Below are positions 1-11,800 of a stretch of 28,250 nt of DNA, in pieces. The notes beneath the pieces are model-generated. The model did no database searches, was not told the DNA's origin, and was given only the letters and a program-made list of their open reading frames with translations. A program made the translations under genes and the position numbers. The stretch is from positions 2,911-31,160 of the forward strand of contig BDDC01000990.1 in the NCBI GenBank assembly GCA_001662425.1, given 5' to 3'. This DNA is from Chlamydomonas sphaeroides (Eukaryota; Chlorophyta; Chlorophyceae; Chlamydomonadales; Chlamydomonadaceae). How positions within the stretch are numbered: the first letter of the stretch is position 1; each line of letters starts with the position of its first letter.

Positions 1-106
1 CGGCCTGCCCCCTCCTCCCAGCCCCGCCACCGCCACCCCCGGCCTCACCTGAACCGGCCTGTATCGCGAGGGCCCGGGTACAGAAGGTGAACGGGGCACC
101 GTGCGG

Positions 107-1210
107 GGCTGCGCGAGCAGATGTGAAAGCCTAGCTGGCTGAGGAGGCGGCGGCGCTCGCCACCGCGCTCCAGGCAGCCGACAGCGCTGTCGAGTGCTGC
201 CTCCCCAGCCTGCGCCGCTGCGCGGGCCGCACGGAGGTCCGCAGCCACATGCATGGGACAGCAGCGCAACGAGCCCAGCGTTGCGAGCCGCAACGTCACA
301 GAGCTGGCATCCAGCCTGACGCCCACCCGCCTAAAGGCGCTGCCGATCCTGTCTCGGCGCTGCAAGCCACATTAAGGCCGCCATCGACAACATACAACAG
401 GGAACACGGCAAGCCAACGGCCGCCAGCGAGCCCAGCCGCCAGGAGCGCCTGGCAGCCGCCAGCCCGCAGGCCTTCGCCCTCGGCTGCACTGCCAGATAA
501 CCCGCCCACCCCGGGGAGCCCCGGGGACCCCCGCAATAGGCACGCGCACGGCCCCCGGCCCGCCCCCTCCGCCCCCTCCCCGCTGGGCATCGCCTCATAA
601 CAAACGCCCGCGCCGGTCATTGAGGCAGCTACGGGACCCCAACCCCAGCCTCATCCCACACAGCCCGCGGCACACGACGAGCAGACCATGGCGGGACGAG
701 CAGCCCATGGCAGGGCCGGGGCCCCGCCCGACCCGCCGGACCACGAAGGGCCCCCACCAGGGGGCCCCACCCCAACAGGGGACCCCACCCCAGGGGGCCC
801 AACAGGGGAGTCCCTACCCACAGACGTCGACGGCTTGAAAGCCCTACGCAGAGAGCAGAAGAAGGCGCTCAGCCAGCTCCTGGAACAAACGCAGGAGGCA
901 GCGGGGTGGGAGCAGAAGCTGCAGTTCTAGCATTATTTCGTAGCCACCCAGGGCGAGGTGTCCCACGTCGCTGCCTCCAGCCCAAGCGACCAGCCCCGCT
1001 GAATCCGACACCCGGTCACCTTGGAGGTGCGCACAGCACCCGGCGGCGTCACCGCCTGCCTGCCTCCATCGCGTCGCACCGCACCCAGCTGCTCGACTGC
1101 CTCGCGCTCAGCCCCATCCCGACAAGTTCAACCTGGACGCCCCCCGGCACTACCCCAGGGCAGACCCCGGCGTCCCCGACCCCATGAGGCCGCTATGGGA
1201 AGGGCCACGG
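107..1210 (+). pseudogene. Decayed coding-like remnant, unidentified
   Basis: Several plus-strand stretches look translated but lie in different frames separated by stops. They include an Ala/Leu-rich helical stretch near 150-250, a stretch containing HIKAAIDNIQQGTRQANG near 370-425, a Lys/Gln-rich helix with LKALRREQKKALSQLLEQ near 834-890, YFVATQGEVSHVAASS near 932-980, and DKFNLDAPRHYPRADPG near 1119-1170. No start, splice pattern or family could be assigned. It may be a worn transposable-element gene or a pseudogene. It could also be chance, since stops are rare in DNA this GC-rich. Confidence 0.15.
748..808. repeat. Short GC-rich tandem repeat
   Basis: Imperfect units of the kind CAGGGGGCCCCACCC repeat about four times. 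On the plus strand they can be read as a Pro/Gly/Thr-rich peptide. Confidence 0.6.
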
Positions 1211-1251
1211 CCGCCGCCCGGTGTGCGTTGGGTCCCATCATGGCTGTGCAG

Positions 1252-1290
1252 CCACTGGCCACTGGTCGCTGGTCACTGGTCGCGGGTCAG
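1252..1290. repeat. CACTGGTCG-type tandem repeat
   Basis: Four to five imperfect copies of CACTGGTCG/CGCTGGT follow each other. No coding role is apparent. Confidence 0.5.
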
Positions 1291-2890
1291 TAGGGCGGTG
1301 ACAACCGCCTCTATGGGCGCTGGGTGGGAGCTGGGAGCCAATCAAGGGCCGCCCGCATTCCCTCCTCCACGGGCGGGGTCGGAATGCGTATGGGCCTGCG
1401 GGCCCGCGGGAGTCGCTCGCCTTCGGCGGCACACAGCGACACATCCTCTTGCCAATCCCCCCCCCTGCTACCCTCTCGCCTCCATCCTCTCGGTCCCCGC
1501 CCCTTCCTCACGCCCAGCGGCCCCACCCACCTTCAAGCACCAGCCGCCGCCGGCGGGCTGAGGCCTGAGCGGGACAGACGTCGCTCGCCTCTCCGCCACC
1601 AGTGATCTGTGAGATGCGAGGGGAGGGCATGCACCGGTCAGGTGAGGCACGCGGTTGGAGTGGTGGTTGGTGATAGTGGCAGTGCAGTGGTCGTGGCGGT
1701 GGGGCCACAACGCGCCGCCCTCAGCCGCTGCGGTGGCCCCACAGCAGCACTGGCTGGTGCCCTCCCCTTCCACCGCAGTGCCGCCGCCCATGGGTCGCCC
1801 CCTGCTGCTGGCTGGCTGGCGGGGCAGGCCCTGGGCCGCCGCCGGCACCCACCCGAGCAGCCCGAGCGATGCTGGGCGCTGGTGGGGGCGAGGGGCCCGA
1901 GGTTCCCCGTCCCGGGGTCAGGCTGGCGGCGGGCGTGGCGGCGGCGGTGTTCCCTGCTGCCGCGTCGTCCCGGTTGGGGACACCACCGAGCCATGCCGCC
2001 GCCGCCAGCCATGATGCAACAACCGGTGCTGCCCCGTGACACGGGGCGGGTGGGCAGGGTGGTGTTGGGGTGTGCCCCTGGGATGGGACGGGTGTGTCGC
2101 TTGCCTGCCGCCCGTCCACACACCGATGGCGTTCGTCCACCCACCACCGGCATTCCTCTGGCTGCCGGCCGCCAAGTGAAGCCCGGCCATACATGTGCCC
2201 CCGTACGAGTTCGTTCGTCACCGGCACAGCAGGGCCCCCAATTGAATCCTGGGTTAGGGATTCGTCTTCGCTTCAGCCCCGTTTTCGATGAGCGCCTGTA
2301 AGCTGTATGAGTCATGGATGATGAGAGGGCTGGGCGTGCGCGGCTGGCTGACCGCTGAGCACTGTGACAAGGTCTTGTATGTAAGCAGTGTGAGCCGTTA
2401 TGAGCGCGCGCCTGTGTGCCTTCGTTACTACACAGCCATTGCACAGCCACCTCGTAGCTATTCCTACTGTACAGTGCCACTCTCGAACGGCCGAGCTCTG
2501 ACGGCGGGGGCCGGGCCGGGTCCACCGCCGCCACCTCCAGGCCAGGCCGGGGCCGAGCGGCAGCGCAGGCGACGGCCGCACCCGCGGCAAGTGGCTGGCC
2601 GACGAAGCTGGCGTTGTTGGGGGCTGAGTTGGCGGCGAGGGGGGGCCCTGCCTCCTGGCCGTGCATGGCTGGCTTAGCTGGCTGGCTGGGATGCTGCTGC
2701 TGCATAGCGGCCGTAGTCTTGTGCTAGCGCGAGGCCGGCGGGAGGCGGGGGGCCCGCCATATCGTTGCACACAAGCGTGCCCCGGCCATGTCCGGGTGGA
2801 GGGGCAAGGGGTCGCGCTCCAGTCGAGTGCCGGCACGTAGAGCGCTGGTTGAGAGGATGGTAGGGCGCCTGCAGGGGAGCCATCGGCATA
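1291..2890. other. Stretch with no supportable gene
   Basis: Long open frames exist on both strands, for example a 355-codon minus frame at 1638-2705. None shows a recognisable domain, and stop-free frames of this length are expected by chance in DNA this GC-rich. The minus strand near 2500-2705 reads as Gln/Pro/Ala-rich, which could be a disordered tail or simple composition. Confidence 0.4.
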
Positions 2891-4110
2891 TCAGAGCGTA
2901 TTGGTGCGCTGGGGTCCTCGGCTCCTCAGTGCTTCGATCCGCCTATCCCACACAAACCCCAGATACCAGGCCAAATGGCTTGTGTCGGCTTCTAGCGTCA
3001 TGCGGCGCATGCCGCAACTTGCAGGTCGAAGATCATGCTCGTGCTTAGCTCGCAGCTGGTCCCACTGACTACTGCATCCAAACACATTCTTGTCTGGCTG
3101 AGACTGGGACACCTGCTCGCTGGCATGTGGCGGCTTGGGTGACGGAACAGATGGGTAGGGGCAGCAGGAGGCATGCAGCGGCCCGCGCGCCCAGCACCGA
3201 CCCAGAACGTACGCACCCGCCAACGCACATGACACAAAAACAAGACAAAGTCAAGAACCTGTATCTGCAATCCTGCGCACCCGACGATTCATCCATAACC
3301 GCTGCGATGGGGCGGGGGCCAAGCAGGCGAACAGGCAAGCATGCAGGGGGAGTGAAGCAGCAGCGGCACGCAGCAGCCGGCCAACTCACCTGGTGGCGTG
3401 TTATGCCAGAATCCAAGTAACTGCCGCTGGCGCCTATCAGCCCGACCCAACCCCATGACGCAACCGGATGCAAACCTGTGCACTGTGGTAGGCGTGCGGC
3501 GACTTTGGTCAGTAGACGAGCGTCGGCATGGTAATCAAGGTGGATTGTGCCGACAGGACGGCGTAGCCTAGCCTCAAGTAGTCTATCCCGCGCCAGTGGC
3601 AGTGTGGAGAGGACCTGCAAGGGGCGGGTGCAGGGAAAAAGGGGGGATGCAGCGAGGCGCGACGGCAGGCGGGCGCCGTACAGCTCCGTCGCTGGCCAAC
3701 GCGCGGTTTCTCGGGCTGTAATTGAGGCTGTGTAGGGTGCAGCTGGTGTACGGGAAGAGATGGGCTGTTGAACGTGGCTGTAACGGAGCTGGGGTGGTGC
3801 GCCGGTGCTGGTAGGGGAAGGTGGGTGCAAGGGTCGAATGCACGATGCGGATGCGGAGTCCGAGCGGCTGACCCCGTAGGGTTCCCCACAGCTCGGGAGT
3901 GAAGGCCCGCATGCTCCGAAATGCGGTGCGGGCAACGAAACCCAGCGCCGCCTTGAGAGACCTCGGTCCCCGGCCCGCCCAGCTCGCGTACCAGTGTATA
4001 AGTCACCTGGCGATGGGCTATGGGTCTATGGGTGCGTGCGGCCGCAGCACCCGCCGACGTGTGTAGTGGGCACAAGGTCGCGGCAGGGTCCCAGGGACAG
4101 GCGGGAACGA
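2891..4110 (-). CDS. Probable multi-exon gene fragment, function unknown
   Basis: Two segments look like real exons. The first, 3390-3614, follows a TTGCAG acceptor and ends at a GTGAGT donor. It is open for exactly 75 codons in phase 0 and reads like leucine-rich or helical repeat sequence (GTIHLDYHADARLLTKVAAR). The second, 2891-3097, follows a TCTCAG acceptor, is phase 0, and encodes 68 residues then a stop, including HLAWYLGFVWDRRIEALRS. A further coding-like stretch near 3800-3990 contains FVARTAFRSMRAFTPELWG. I could not connect these into one model with certainty, and no start codon was chosen. The family is not recognised; the rhythm loosely recalls the LRR/F-box-like hypothetical proteins common in volvocine algae. 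A decayed gene is also possible. Confidence 0.33.
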
Positions 4111-4141
4111 ACCACCGTGGGGCTATGTCCACCGTGGGGTA

Positions 4142-4146
4142 TTACA
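4142..4146 (-). terminator. Candidate polyadenylation motif (TGTAA)
   Basis: On the minus strand this reads TGTAA, the usual poly(A) signal of Chlamydomonadales. It is the first such motif downstream of the stop of the WD40 gene at 4880, about 735 nt away. That would be a long 3' UTR, so the assignment is tentative. Confidence 0.25.
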
Positions 4147-4189
4147 CAGCCCCGCCCACCGCACGAGGCCGAAAACCGCGCACAACCGC

Positions 4190-4345
4190 GTACACAACGT
4201 CACCCAGCCCAAGATAGAGTAACTACGCAACACGGAACCCGACCCAACAACAGGACCCCCAGCACACATGCCAAACACATTACCAAAACGCACACAAGCA
4301 AACCCGCCCGACACACAAGGAACCTCCAAAACCCAACCCCTTTAG
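4190..4345. other. Strand-asymmetric A/C-rich tract
   Basis: The plus strand is rich in A and C with few T and G, with runs such as CCCGACCCAACAACAGGAC and CCAAAACCCAACCCC. The surroundings are GC-balanced. No gene is seen here. Confidence 0.5.
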
Positions 4346-4469
4346 GCGCAGGGAACGCACGAGCGCGAGGGGCCGCGTCCACCAAGGGCGTGCGAAACGG
4401 CCGGCTCAGAGGTCCTGACACCGACACCGTTCCGGATTCACGCCCAATTCGTGTCTGACATCCATAAAT

Positions 4470-4815
4470 GGTTCCTAACATTATTATTTATATAGCGCCG
4501 ACACCTGTAAGGTGCTGTATGCTAGCCAAGGCTCTGCGCTGGCCGCCGACCCAAGATCCGCTCACAGCAGCAGCGCAAATACCCACACACACATCACCGC
4601 TGCTCCTCTTGCTGCTGGGTCTCACTGGGACATTATTGCCCATGGCTGCCTGGGCCCCCCATCCACAATAATCCCCAATGCCTACTGCCCACGCATATTG
4701 AATTGTACCCGGGCTGTCACAAGGAGACGCCCCAAAATCCCCTGCCGTCCCTCAGACAGACAGCTGCCGCCCATGATCAGCATGTCCATGATCAGTAATC
4801 AGTGATGAAGTACAC
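4470..4815. repeat. Candidate interspersed repeat / non-autonomous element
   Basis: A lower-GC segment begins with ATTATTATTTATATAGCGCC, followed by the small palindrome CACCTGTAAGGTG. Further in it contains imperfectly mirrored phrases: GGGACATTATTGCCCATGG against CCATCCACAATAATCCCC. The opening motif resembles the ends of interspersed repeats I know from animal genomes, but homology was not tested. No terminal repeats or target-site duplication were found by eye. Confidence 0.3.
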
Positions 4816-4879
4816 ACGCACTGCGCACGGTGGGTGCGTGGTAGGGGGGCAGCTGCATGGCAGTGGGTGTGGCGGGTGG

Positions 4880-7800
4880 TCAGCCGCAGGTTCGCTCCCA
4901 GATGCGCACCTGGTGGTGTGTGGGTAGGAGGAGGCAGCATGCAGGTGTGTGGCCGTTTGCCGTGTTAGCAAGCAGACAAGACCCGACAAGGCCATGCCCG
5001 GGCTGCAGCACGCCCCCGACCCCGCCCCCTGCATTCCTCACCATCTTGTCGCTGCTGCCGCTGGCCAGGCTCGCACCGTCCGGGCTGAAGGCCACGCTGT
5101 TAACATACTCAGTATGACCCTCCAGCACGGCCGTGCAGCTGCCAGTGGCGGCGTCCCATAGGCGCACCTGGGGAGTCGGGGGGTCGACAGCAGGGGTGTC
5201 AGTAGCGCGGATGCGTACTCTACAACAGCGCAGATGACACTCCACATTCGCTCCACACGCTTCACGTTCTACAGCTGCCATCCCCGCATCAGTTCGTGTC
5301 AGTGGTTGTCATTCGGGGTAACGTATGTGTGGCTACGCGACCGTGCCACACATACACGCGCAATGGAGCGAGGACAGCGCCCCTATGCCCCGAGGGCGGG
5401 CGATGGGCAAGGGTGCGGGTGGTACGGGGTAGCAGGCGGCCCTTCTTCGCAATCGTGGCTGCACGCCATCCAATCGTGGCCTGCCCTGCCCCCTTCCTAA
5501 CGCACCGTGTTGTCATAGCTGCCGCTGGCCACGAGGCCGTCGTCGTCCGGGCTGAAGGCCAGGCTCATGATCAGGCCGGTGTGTCCCTTCAGCACCTTTA
5601 TGCACTGGCCAGTGGCGACGTCCCACAGCCGCACCTGGCCAGCCAGGGGTCAGGGTCGGTGGGTGGGATGTGGCGGACATCACAGGAAGGAGGGGTATGC
5701 GTGCGTGGGGGACAAAGAGGCAGAAGCAAAGCCAGTCCCGGCTGGCTCTGGTTTGAAGGGTGTAGGGTCTAGGATTGTAGGGTTTGGATGTTACGAGGGG
5801 TTTGAATGTTACGAGGGGCACAACTCGCACGCCTGGACGGAGGGGAAACAACACCTCCCACTTCCAGGCACCCATCCACACACGCACCGTGCAGTCCTTC
5901 CCGCCGCTAACCAGCAGGCTCCTGTCGTTCGGGCTGAAGGCCAGGCTGTAGAACCAATTGGCCTGTCCCTCCAGAACCTTGGTGCACTGGTGAGTGGCGG
6001 CGTCCCACAGCCGGATCTGGAGGCAAGATAGGGGGAAGCCAGGGTGGGTGTGCGTGCGGCTCACGTGGAGATGCATTCTCATACCGTCTCCCAAATCCGT
6101 ACCCACACCCACACCCCTGCAGCCCCGTGCCACCCCACCCGTGCGTCCATTGCTGCTCGCAGCGCTGTGCGTGCTAGCTATCTAGGATCGCACGTCACAG
6201 CCGCCATGGGTGTGGCTTCTGCTCCCAGCAGGCTGGGCGCACGGTACTCACTTGGAGTGGGTCCTCACTTGGAGCAGGGAGCAAGGGTCATGCCCTCGCA
6301 AGCCGCTCCATCCCTAAGTCCACTCCAATAGTCCCACCCCAACCCACGTTTGCCCCACTCCAGCACCCCACCCACTAGCCCCCATTACCCCACACCGTGT
6401 GAGGCCACCCAATATAGAAGGCCAACATGTGCAAATAAACAAAACATGCGGACTTGACAGCAGGCGGCAGCTTGCGCAATGAAGGCCAACCGCGGGCTTG
6501 GCTCCGGCAATATGCTGCACAATTACCGCTGCGCCCGCATAGTAATCGTGCAAGGGAACAACGGGCCCAAGCAACCTACCCCTGCCCACCTCGCTACAAG
6601 CTCTCTTGCCCCCTGAGCAGCCAGCGCGGCAACGTCACGTACCGTCTGGTCTTCACTGCTGCTGGCCAGGCTGCTGCCGTCTGGGCTGAAGGCCACGCTG
6701 GTGACCTCCTTCGTGTGTCTCTCCAGCACCGCACTACAGCGGCCGGTGGCGACGTCCCACAGCCGCACCTGAAGTGGGCAGCAGGCGACGTAAGTGTGTG
6801 GCTTGCTTGCTTGGGTGGGTGGGTGGGTTGGTGGCAGGGAGGGGCGGCGGGAGGGGCTGACGTGGAGGAGGCTATCTGCCAGCTCAAGGTGGACGCGGCA
6901 GTGAGGAGGGGAGGTAGCCACTGCAGCTAGCTACCCTTGCTCTGGGGGTGCGGTGGGGTGGGTGGGTGTGGGGTGCGTGATGTGTGTGGGGGAGGAAGCA
7001 AGGAGCTACACAGGCACGAGGTGGTGACACTCAGCTCCTCGCACGAGCAGCGCTCACTTGGCTGATAGAGCTAAGGGCGTGCGGGTGGCGAGGTAGGCCT
7101 CACCAGGCAAGCAAGCAATGGCCTGCCGTACACCAGGCGGCCCCCGCGGGGCCACCGCCGCCCGCCCAGCCACACTAGCTAGCTGTGAGCGAGGACGCCG
7201 GCCCAGCCGCAGCCAACGGAGGGTCCAGGGGCAGCCCCCAGCAGGACGACCAGCCAGGTACCACGGCATGTGCACCCCGCAATGTTGCTCGCTTGCACAC
7301 CCGGGTCACACACGTACCGATCTGTCGTTTCGTTGGCCGCCGCTGGCCAGGCTCCCGCCGTCCGGGCTGAAGGCTACACTCCAGACAATGTCGGTGTGGC
7401 CCTCCAGCACCGCACTGCAGCTGCCGGTGGCGGCATCCCACAGCCGCACCTGGGAGAGGGGGTGGGTGGGTTGGGGTGGGATGGGGTGGATACGAAGCAC
7501 CGGGTAGCTAGCTTAGATGGTCCACATATTGTCAGCACCGCCGTTGCGCCGCCCATTGTGGCGCGCGATGGCTGCCGGGCGAGCAGAGGTCCAGCTGATG
7601 TGCTGTGCTGGGCCAGGAAGCGTGCCACGAGCGAGCTGCCCCGCACCTAGCCAAACCCGGCAGCACTGGTCAGTGATGCAACCACCCACCAAGGCAACCT
7701 CACGCGCCAAGAACGTTTTACCCACACGCACCGTCTTGTCCCCGCTGCCGCTGGCCATGCTGCTACCGTTGGGGCTGAAGGCGATGCTGCTGACCCAACT

Positions 7801-8837
7801 TGTGTGTCCCTGCAGCACCTTGGCACACTGGCCGGTGGCGGCGTTCCACAGCCGCACCTGGGGTATGATGGAAGGATAAATGTAAATGTTTGAGAGATGA
7901 AAGCAATAAACACGCGACACTACTTCGAGGGGGTGGCGACACGCCGGTCGTGCGTAACAGGCAAGCAAGGATGCATTGAATTCGGTGCGCCAGTGCGGGG
8001 TATACGTAGGTATGCGGGGAGCGAAGCCCAGCGTGGGGAGGGGTGCGGGGGTGCAACCGTGCTATCACGGATGCGGTAGCATGTGACAGCAGAGGTGGTG
8101 GTGGGACGTGGTGCCAGGGCACTGGCGGCAGCAACACGGGGGTGCGTGGTCGCGTGCTGGCGGCATGGCATGGTTGCACGTCCAGGGTGGATGGCGTCGA
8201 CCCCACTAGTCCCCGCCGGCGACCTTGTGCTAGCCTGGCAGCCAGCAGCTAGTCTCAAACACATTGCACACGTTGCTTGCATCCAGGAGAGCAGCAGGCG
8301 TGCGTGCATGTGCGGACCCCACGCCAACATGAGCTAGACTAGCGACGCAGGCACATATTCGCACACGCACCGTCGTGTCATCACTGCAGCTGGCCAGGCT
8401 ACTGCCGTCGGGGCTGAAGGCCGCGCTCCAGACCCACTTGGTGTGTCCCTCGGGCCGCTCGGCGCTCCCACTGCTGGCGGCAGCGTCCCACAGCCTCACC
8501 TGGTTGGGGCCACGGGCAGCGCAGCTGTCATGTTAGTCATGTGGCTAAGCGTTGAGTGACCTATTGCCGGATTGGATGACGACACAGAGCTATCTATCGT
8601 GTGGGCGCGCACTGCAAGCCGGCACTTGCCCCAGCCAGCTATTCTGGGCGCAGGTACTCGCCGTACCTTGCTTGGCCATGAGAAATGCATGCCCGACCGT
8701 GAGCCACTAGAGCCACGCACACACCAAAGCACCTCCCCAACACGCTCGTGCACACACAAGCACACGCATACCCAAGGCCTTCCTGGGGCGCACGCACACA
8801 CACGAACACACACCGTCTTCCGTCTTCACCTAACACT

Positions 8838-8874
<37 letters not shown>

Positions 8875-11800
8875 CCGACGCGCCACTCTACCCGGGGTGT
8901 GCTGTGCCACGTGTGGGGTTCTGTTCTACCTAACACTGGAACACACTAACGCACGCACCGTCTTGTCCCTGCTGCTGCTGGCCAGGCTCCTGCCGTCCGG
9001 GCTGAAGGCCACGCTGTAGACTGGCCAGGTGTGCCCCTGCAGCACCGCCGTGCAGCGGCCGGTGATGGCGTCCCACATCCGTACCTGGGTCAGGGAGTAA
9101 GGCATGGAGCGAGGTAAATAAGCAAGGCATGCAGCAGCAGGGTGGATATGTGCAGGCGTGCATGCCATACAACCAATCAGAATCTTCCATCCATCCACCA
9201 ACGCACCGTCTCGTCCCAGCCGCCACTGGCCAGGCTGCTGCCGTCCGGGCTGAAGGCCACGCTGGTTACCCAGAACGTGTGCCCCTCAAGCACGGCTGTG
9301 CACTGGCCGGTGGTGGCATTCCACAGCCGCACCTGGGGAGGGTGTTGAAAGACGGGACACAAGGCAAGGCACGCACCGAGCACATACATATAAGCTGTGA
9401 CGTGCCTGTCGAGATGGGCATGCCGTCTGCTGGCCTATCAAGCCCAGGCACAACTGATGGGCTTCCTGTGCCTCCTGGGTCGTCAGCTGGCCGCCTGGCA
9501 GCCACGCAACTCCGCCGCCCGCCCCGGGCTGCTTACTTGCTACTGCACATTGGGCACTCCCCACCAGCCGAGCTTGGCAACGAATCCCCACGCCTACCAC
9601 CGTAGATGTATGCTTTCTCACGCACCGTGTTGTCGTCACTGCCGCTGGCCAGGCTTCTGCCATCCGGGCTGAAGGCCACGCTCCAGACCATGTCGGTATG
9701 GCCCTCCAGCACCGCACTGCAGCGGCCGATAGCGACGTCCCACAGCCGTACCTGGGATGCATGGGGTTAATGAGGGTGGGGATAAGTGCCTTGGGTAGCA
9801 ACACACCCGCCCGGCAAACAGACCTGCACACAGATGCAGGTGAACACAAACATACAACAAGAGACGTACGTGAGCCATGTACACAAACACGTCCACCGCA
9901 TGTGTCGATTTATGCCACACCTGATTGTCCTTACTGCCTGTGGCCAGGCTCGCCCCGTCCGGACTGAAGGCCACACTCTTGACCTCCCTGTCGTGCCCCT
10001 CCAGCACTGCCGTACAGCGGCCTGAGGCGGCATCCCACAGCCGCACCTGGGAGGGGGGTTGCGTGGGTATGGGTAAAAGAATGGGTATGCTATTTGCATG
10101 GGTTTGGCGCGGGAGGTGCTGGATGGATGGGGATTGCGATGGACCAATCAAGGAAGGGATGGGCCCCGCTGCTGCTCCTCGCTCCCCGATTCTGTGTTCT
10201 GGGTCTCCCGGGTGGCTGGCACCTCATCGACAAAGTTAACACGGTACCGGTACATACCGTCCTGTCGTTACCGCCGCTAGCCAGGCTCACGCCGTCCGGG
10301 CTGAAGGCCACGCTGGTGATCTGGTCATCGTGCCCCTCCAGCATCGACGTGCACTGGCCAGTGGCGGCGTCCCACAGCCGCACCTTGGGGTTAAGTTATA
10401 GCAGGGGGGACGATGAAGACATGGATACTTGCGGGATGCAGGTAGGGTGTGTCGTTGGCTAGATGGGCAGCAGGGAAAACATGCACCCTATGCCGCCTGT
10501 GCCCTCACCGCCTTGTCATAGCTGCCGCCACCGCTGGCCAGGCTCCTGCCGTCCGCGCTGAACACCACAATGTAGACCTTGTCGTTGTGTCCCTCCAGCA
10601 CGGCAGTGCAGCGGCCGGTGGCGGCGTCCCACAGCCGCACCTGAGGAGGGAGAGCAAGTGGGGTGTGAGGATGTGGGATGCGTTTCCTACCACCGGGCAT
10701 GCATGGTTGGGCAACCTTGCAGCACAGTGAGCATTGGGCTACATGGACGCACAAGGCACGGCTGTGTGAGGCTACCGTGCAGCAGGCAGGTAGGCAGGCA
10801 CAACAGGACACGGGCCAGACAGTACCCATAATGTGACCTCACACGCACGCACCGTCCTGTCACCACCGCTGCTTGCCAGGCTACTGCCATCCGGGCTGAA
10901 GGCCACGCTGAGGACGCCGCCATAGCCGGACATGTTGCCGCCGGCCGCCGGGTTAAAGGGCGCGCAGCTGACACCATCATAGCCCGCCAGGTCATCATCG
11001 TCGTCGGGACTGACAGCCACGCTGCTGACGACCACGCTGCTGACACCACCAAATCCAGGCCGGCTGCTGACGTTGTCCATGTGTCCCTGCGTACAGCGTG
11101 TCCGGCGTTTGCTAGGCTGCCTGATCGATGGCCGTGCATGCATTCTATGCCATTCACGGCATGCCCCTAAACGGGGCTACGTGCGGGCCACTACATGCCC
11201 TGCATGCCTGCCTGCCTGCATGCATGCATGCGCGGCAGACCACCACCACCATGCCGCCTCACCTCCAGCACGGCCTGCAGCTCCGACCAGGCGTTGCGGC
11301 CGGGGCCGCCACCCAGCACCCGCCGGGTGCGCCAGGTCAGCCCCAGGGCGGCGACCGCCAGGCGGTACACCTGGGTCAGGGCAGGCGCCGTGTTGTAGGC
11401 GTGCCGCGCCACCCGCTCCTCCTCTGACGTCGGCTTGCCTGATACATTGCCTTCATCCTCCGCTGACATGACCTTGCCCGCCAGCACGTACTGCATGCAT
11501 GCGAGGGACACAGCAGGCCGGCCGCAGTCACATGATCGAGCACACGCGCTTACATGGCCACTCATCATCACAGCGATCGAGCTGCACGCATGCATGTGAC
11601 CGGCACGGCGATGTAAAGCTTTGCAGAGACCTAGCAGCGTGTGCACATCAAGCAATATCATGCAGTCACCTGCTCGTTGCGCAGCCAACGCAGCATGTCG
11701 CCGCTGGTGGCTGTGTGCGAGGGCATGGAGCCCAGCGCACTGATGAGCTGCGGCAGGCAGCCCGCCTTGGCCGCAGCAGCCAGGAAGCCATAGTCGGCCA

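Larger units (their letters stand above)
4880..11086 (-). repeat. WD40 blade array: 14 blades, one blade per exon
   Basis: Thirteen exons of 126-132 nt (42-44 codons), all phase 0, share the pattern VRLWDAATGxCxxVLEGH, then SVAFSPDGxSLASGSxDxT. In protein order they are 10640-10509, 10383-10258, 10046-9921, 9751-9626, 9332-9207, 9084-8959, 8499-8371, 7857-7732, 7449-7318, 6768-6643, 6016-5888, 5634-5506 and 5167-5042. The exon at 11086-10853 supplies a first, enlarged blade. The 30-nt last exon (VRIWERTCG, stop) supplies the closing strand. Fourteen blades would fit two seven-bladed propellers (inference). The blade at 8371-8499 is the most divergent in its first third. Confidence 0.93.

Noticed and set aside
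1638..2705. 355-codon minus-strand open frame
   Set aside because: No domain, composition-driven Pro/Arg/Ala content, and equally open frames overlap it on both strands.
4880..11086. CRISPR-like reading of the regularly spaced near-identical segments
   Set aside because: The repeats are coding WD40 exons of about 126 nt with splice sites and variable intron spacing in a nuclear genome.
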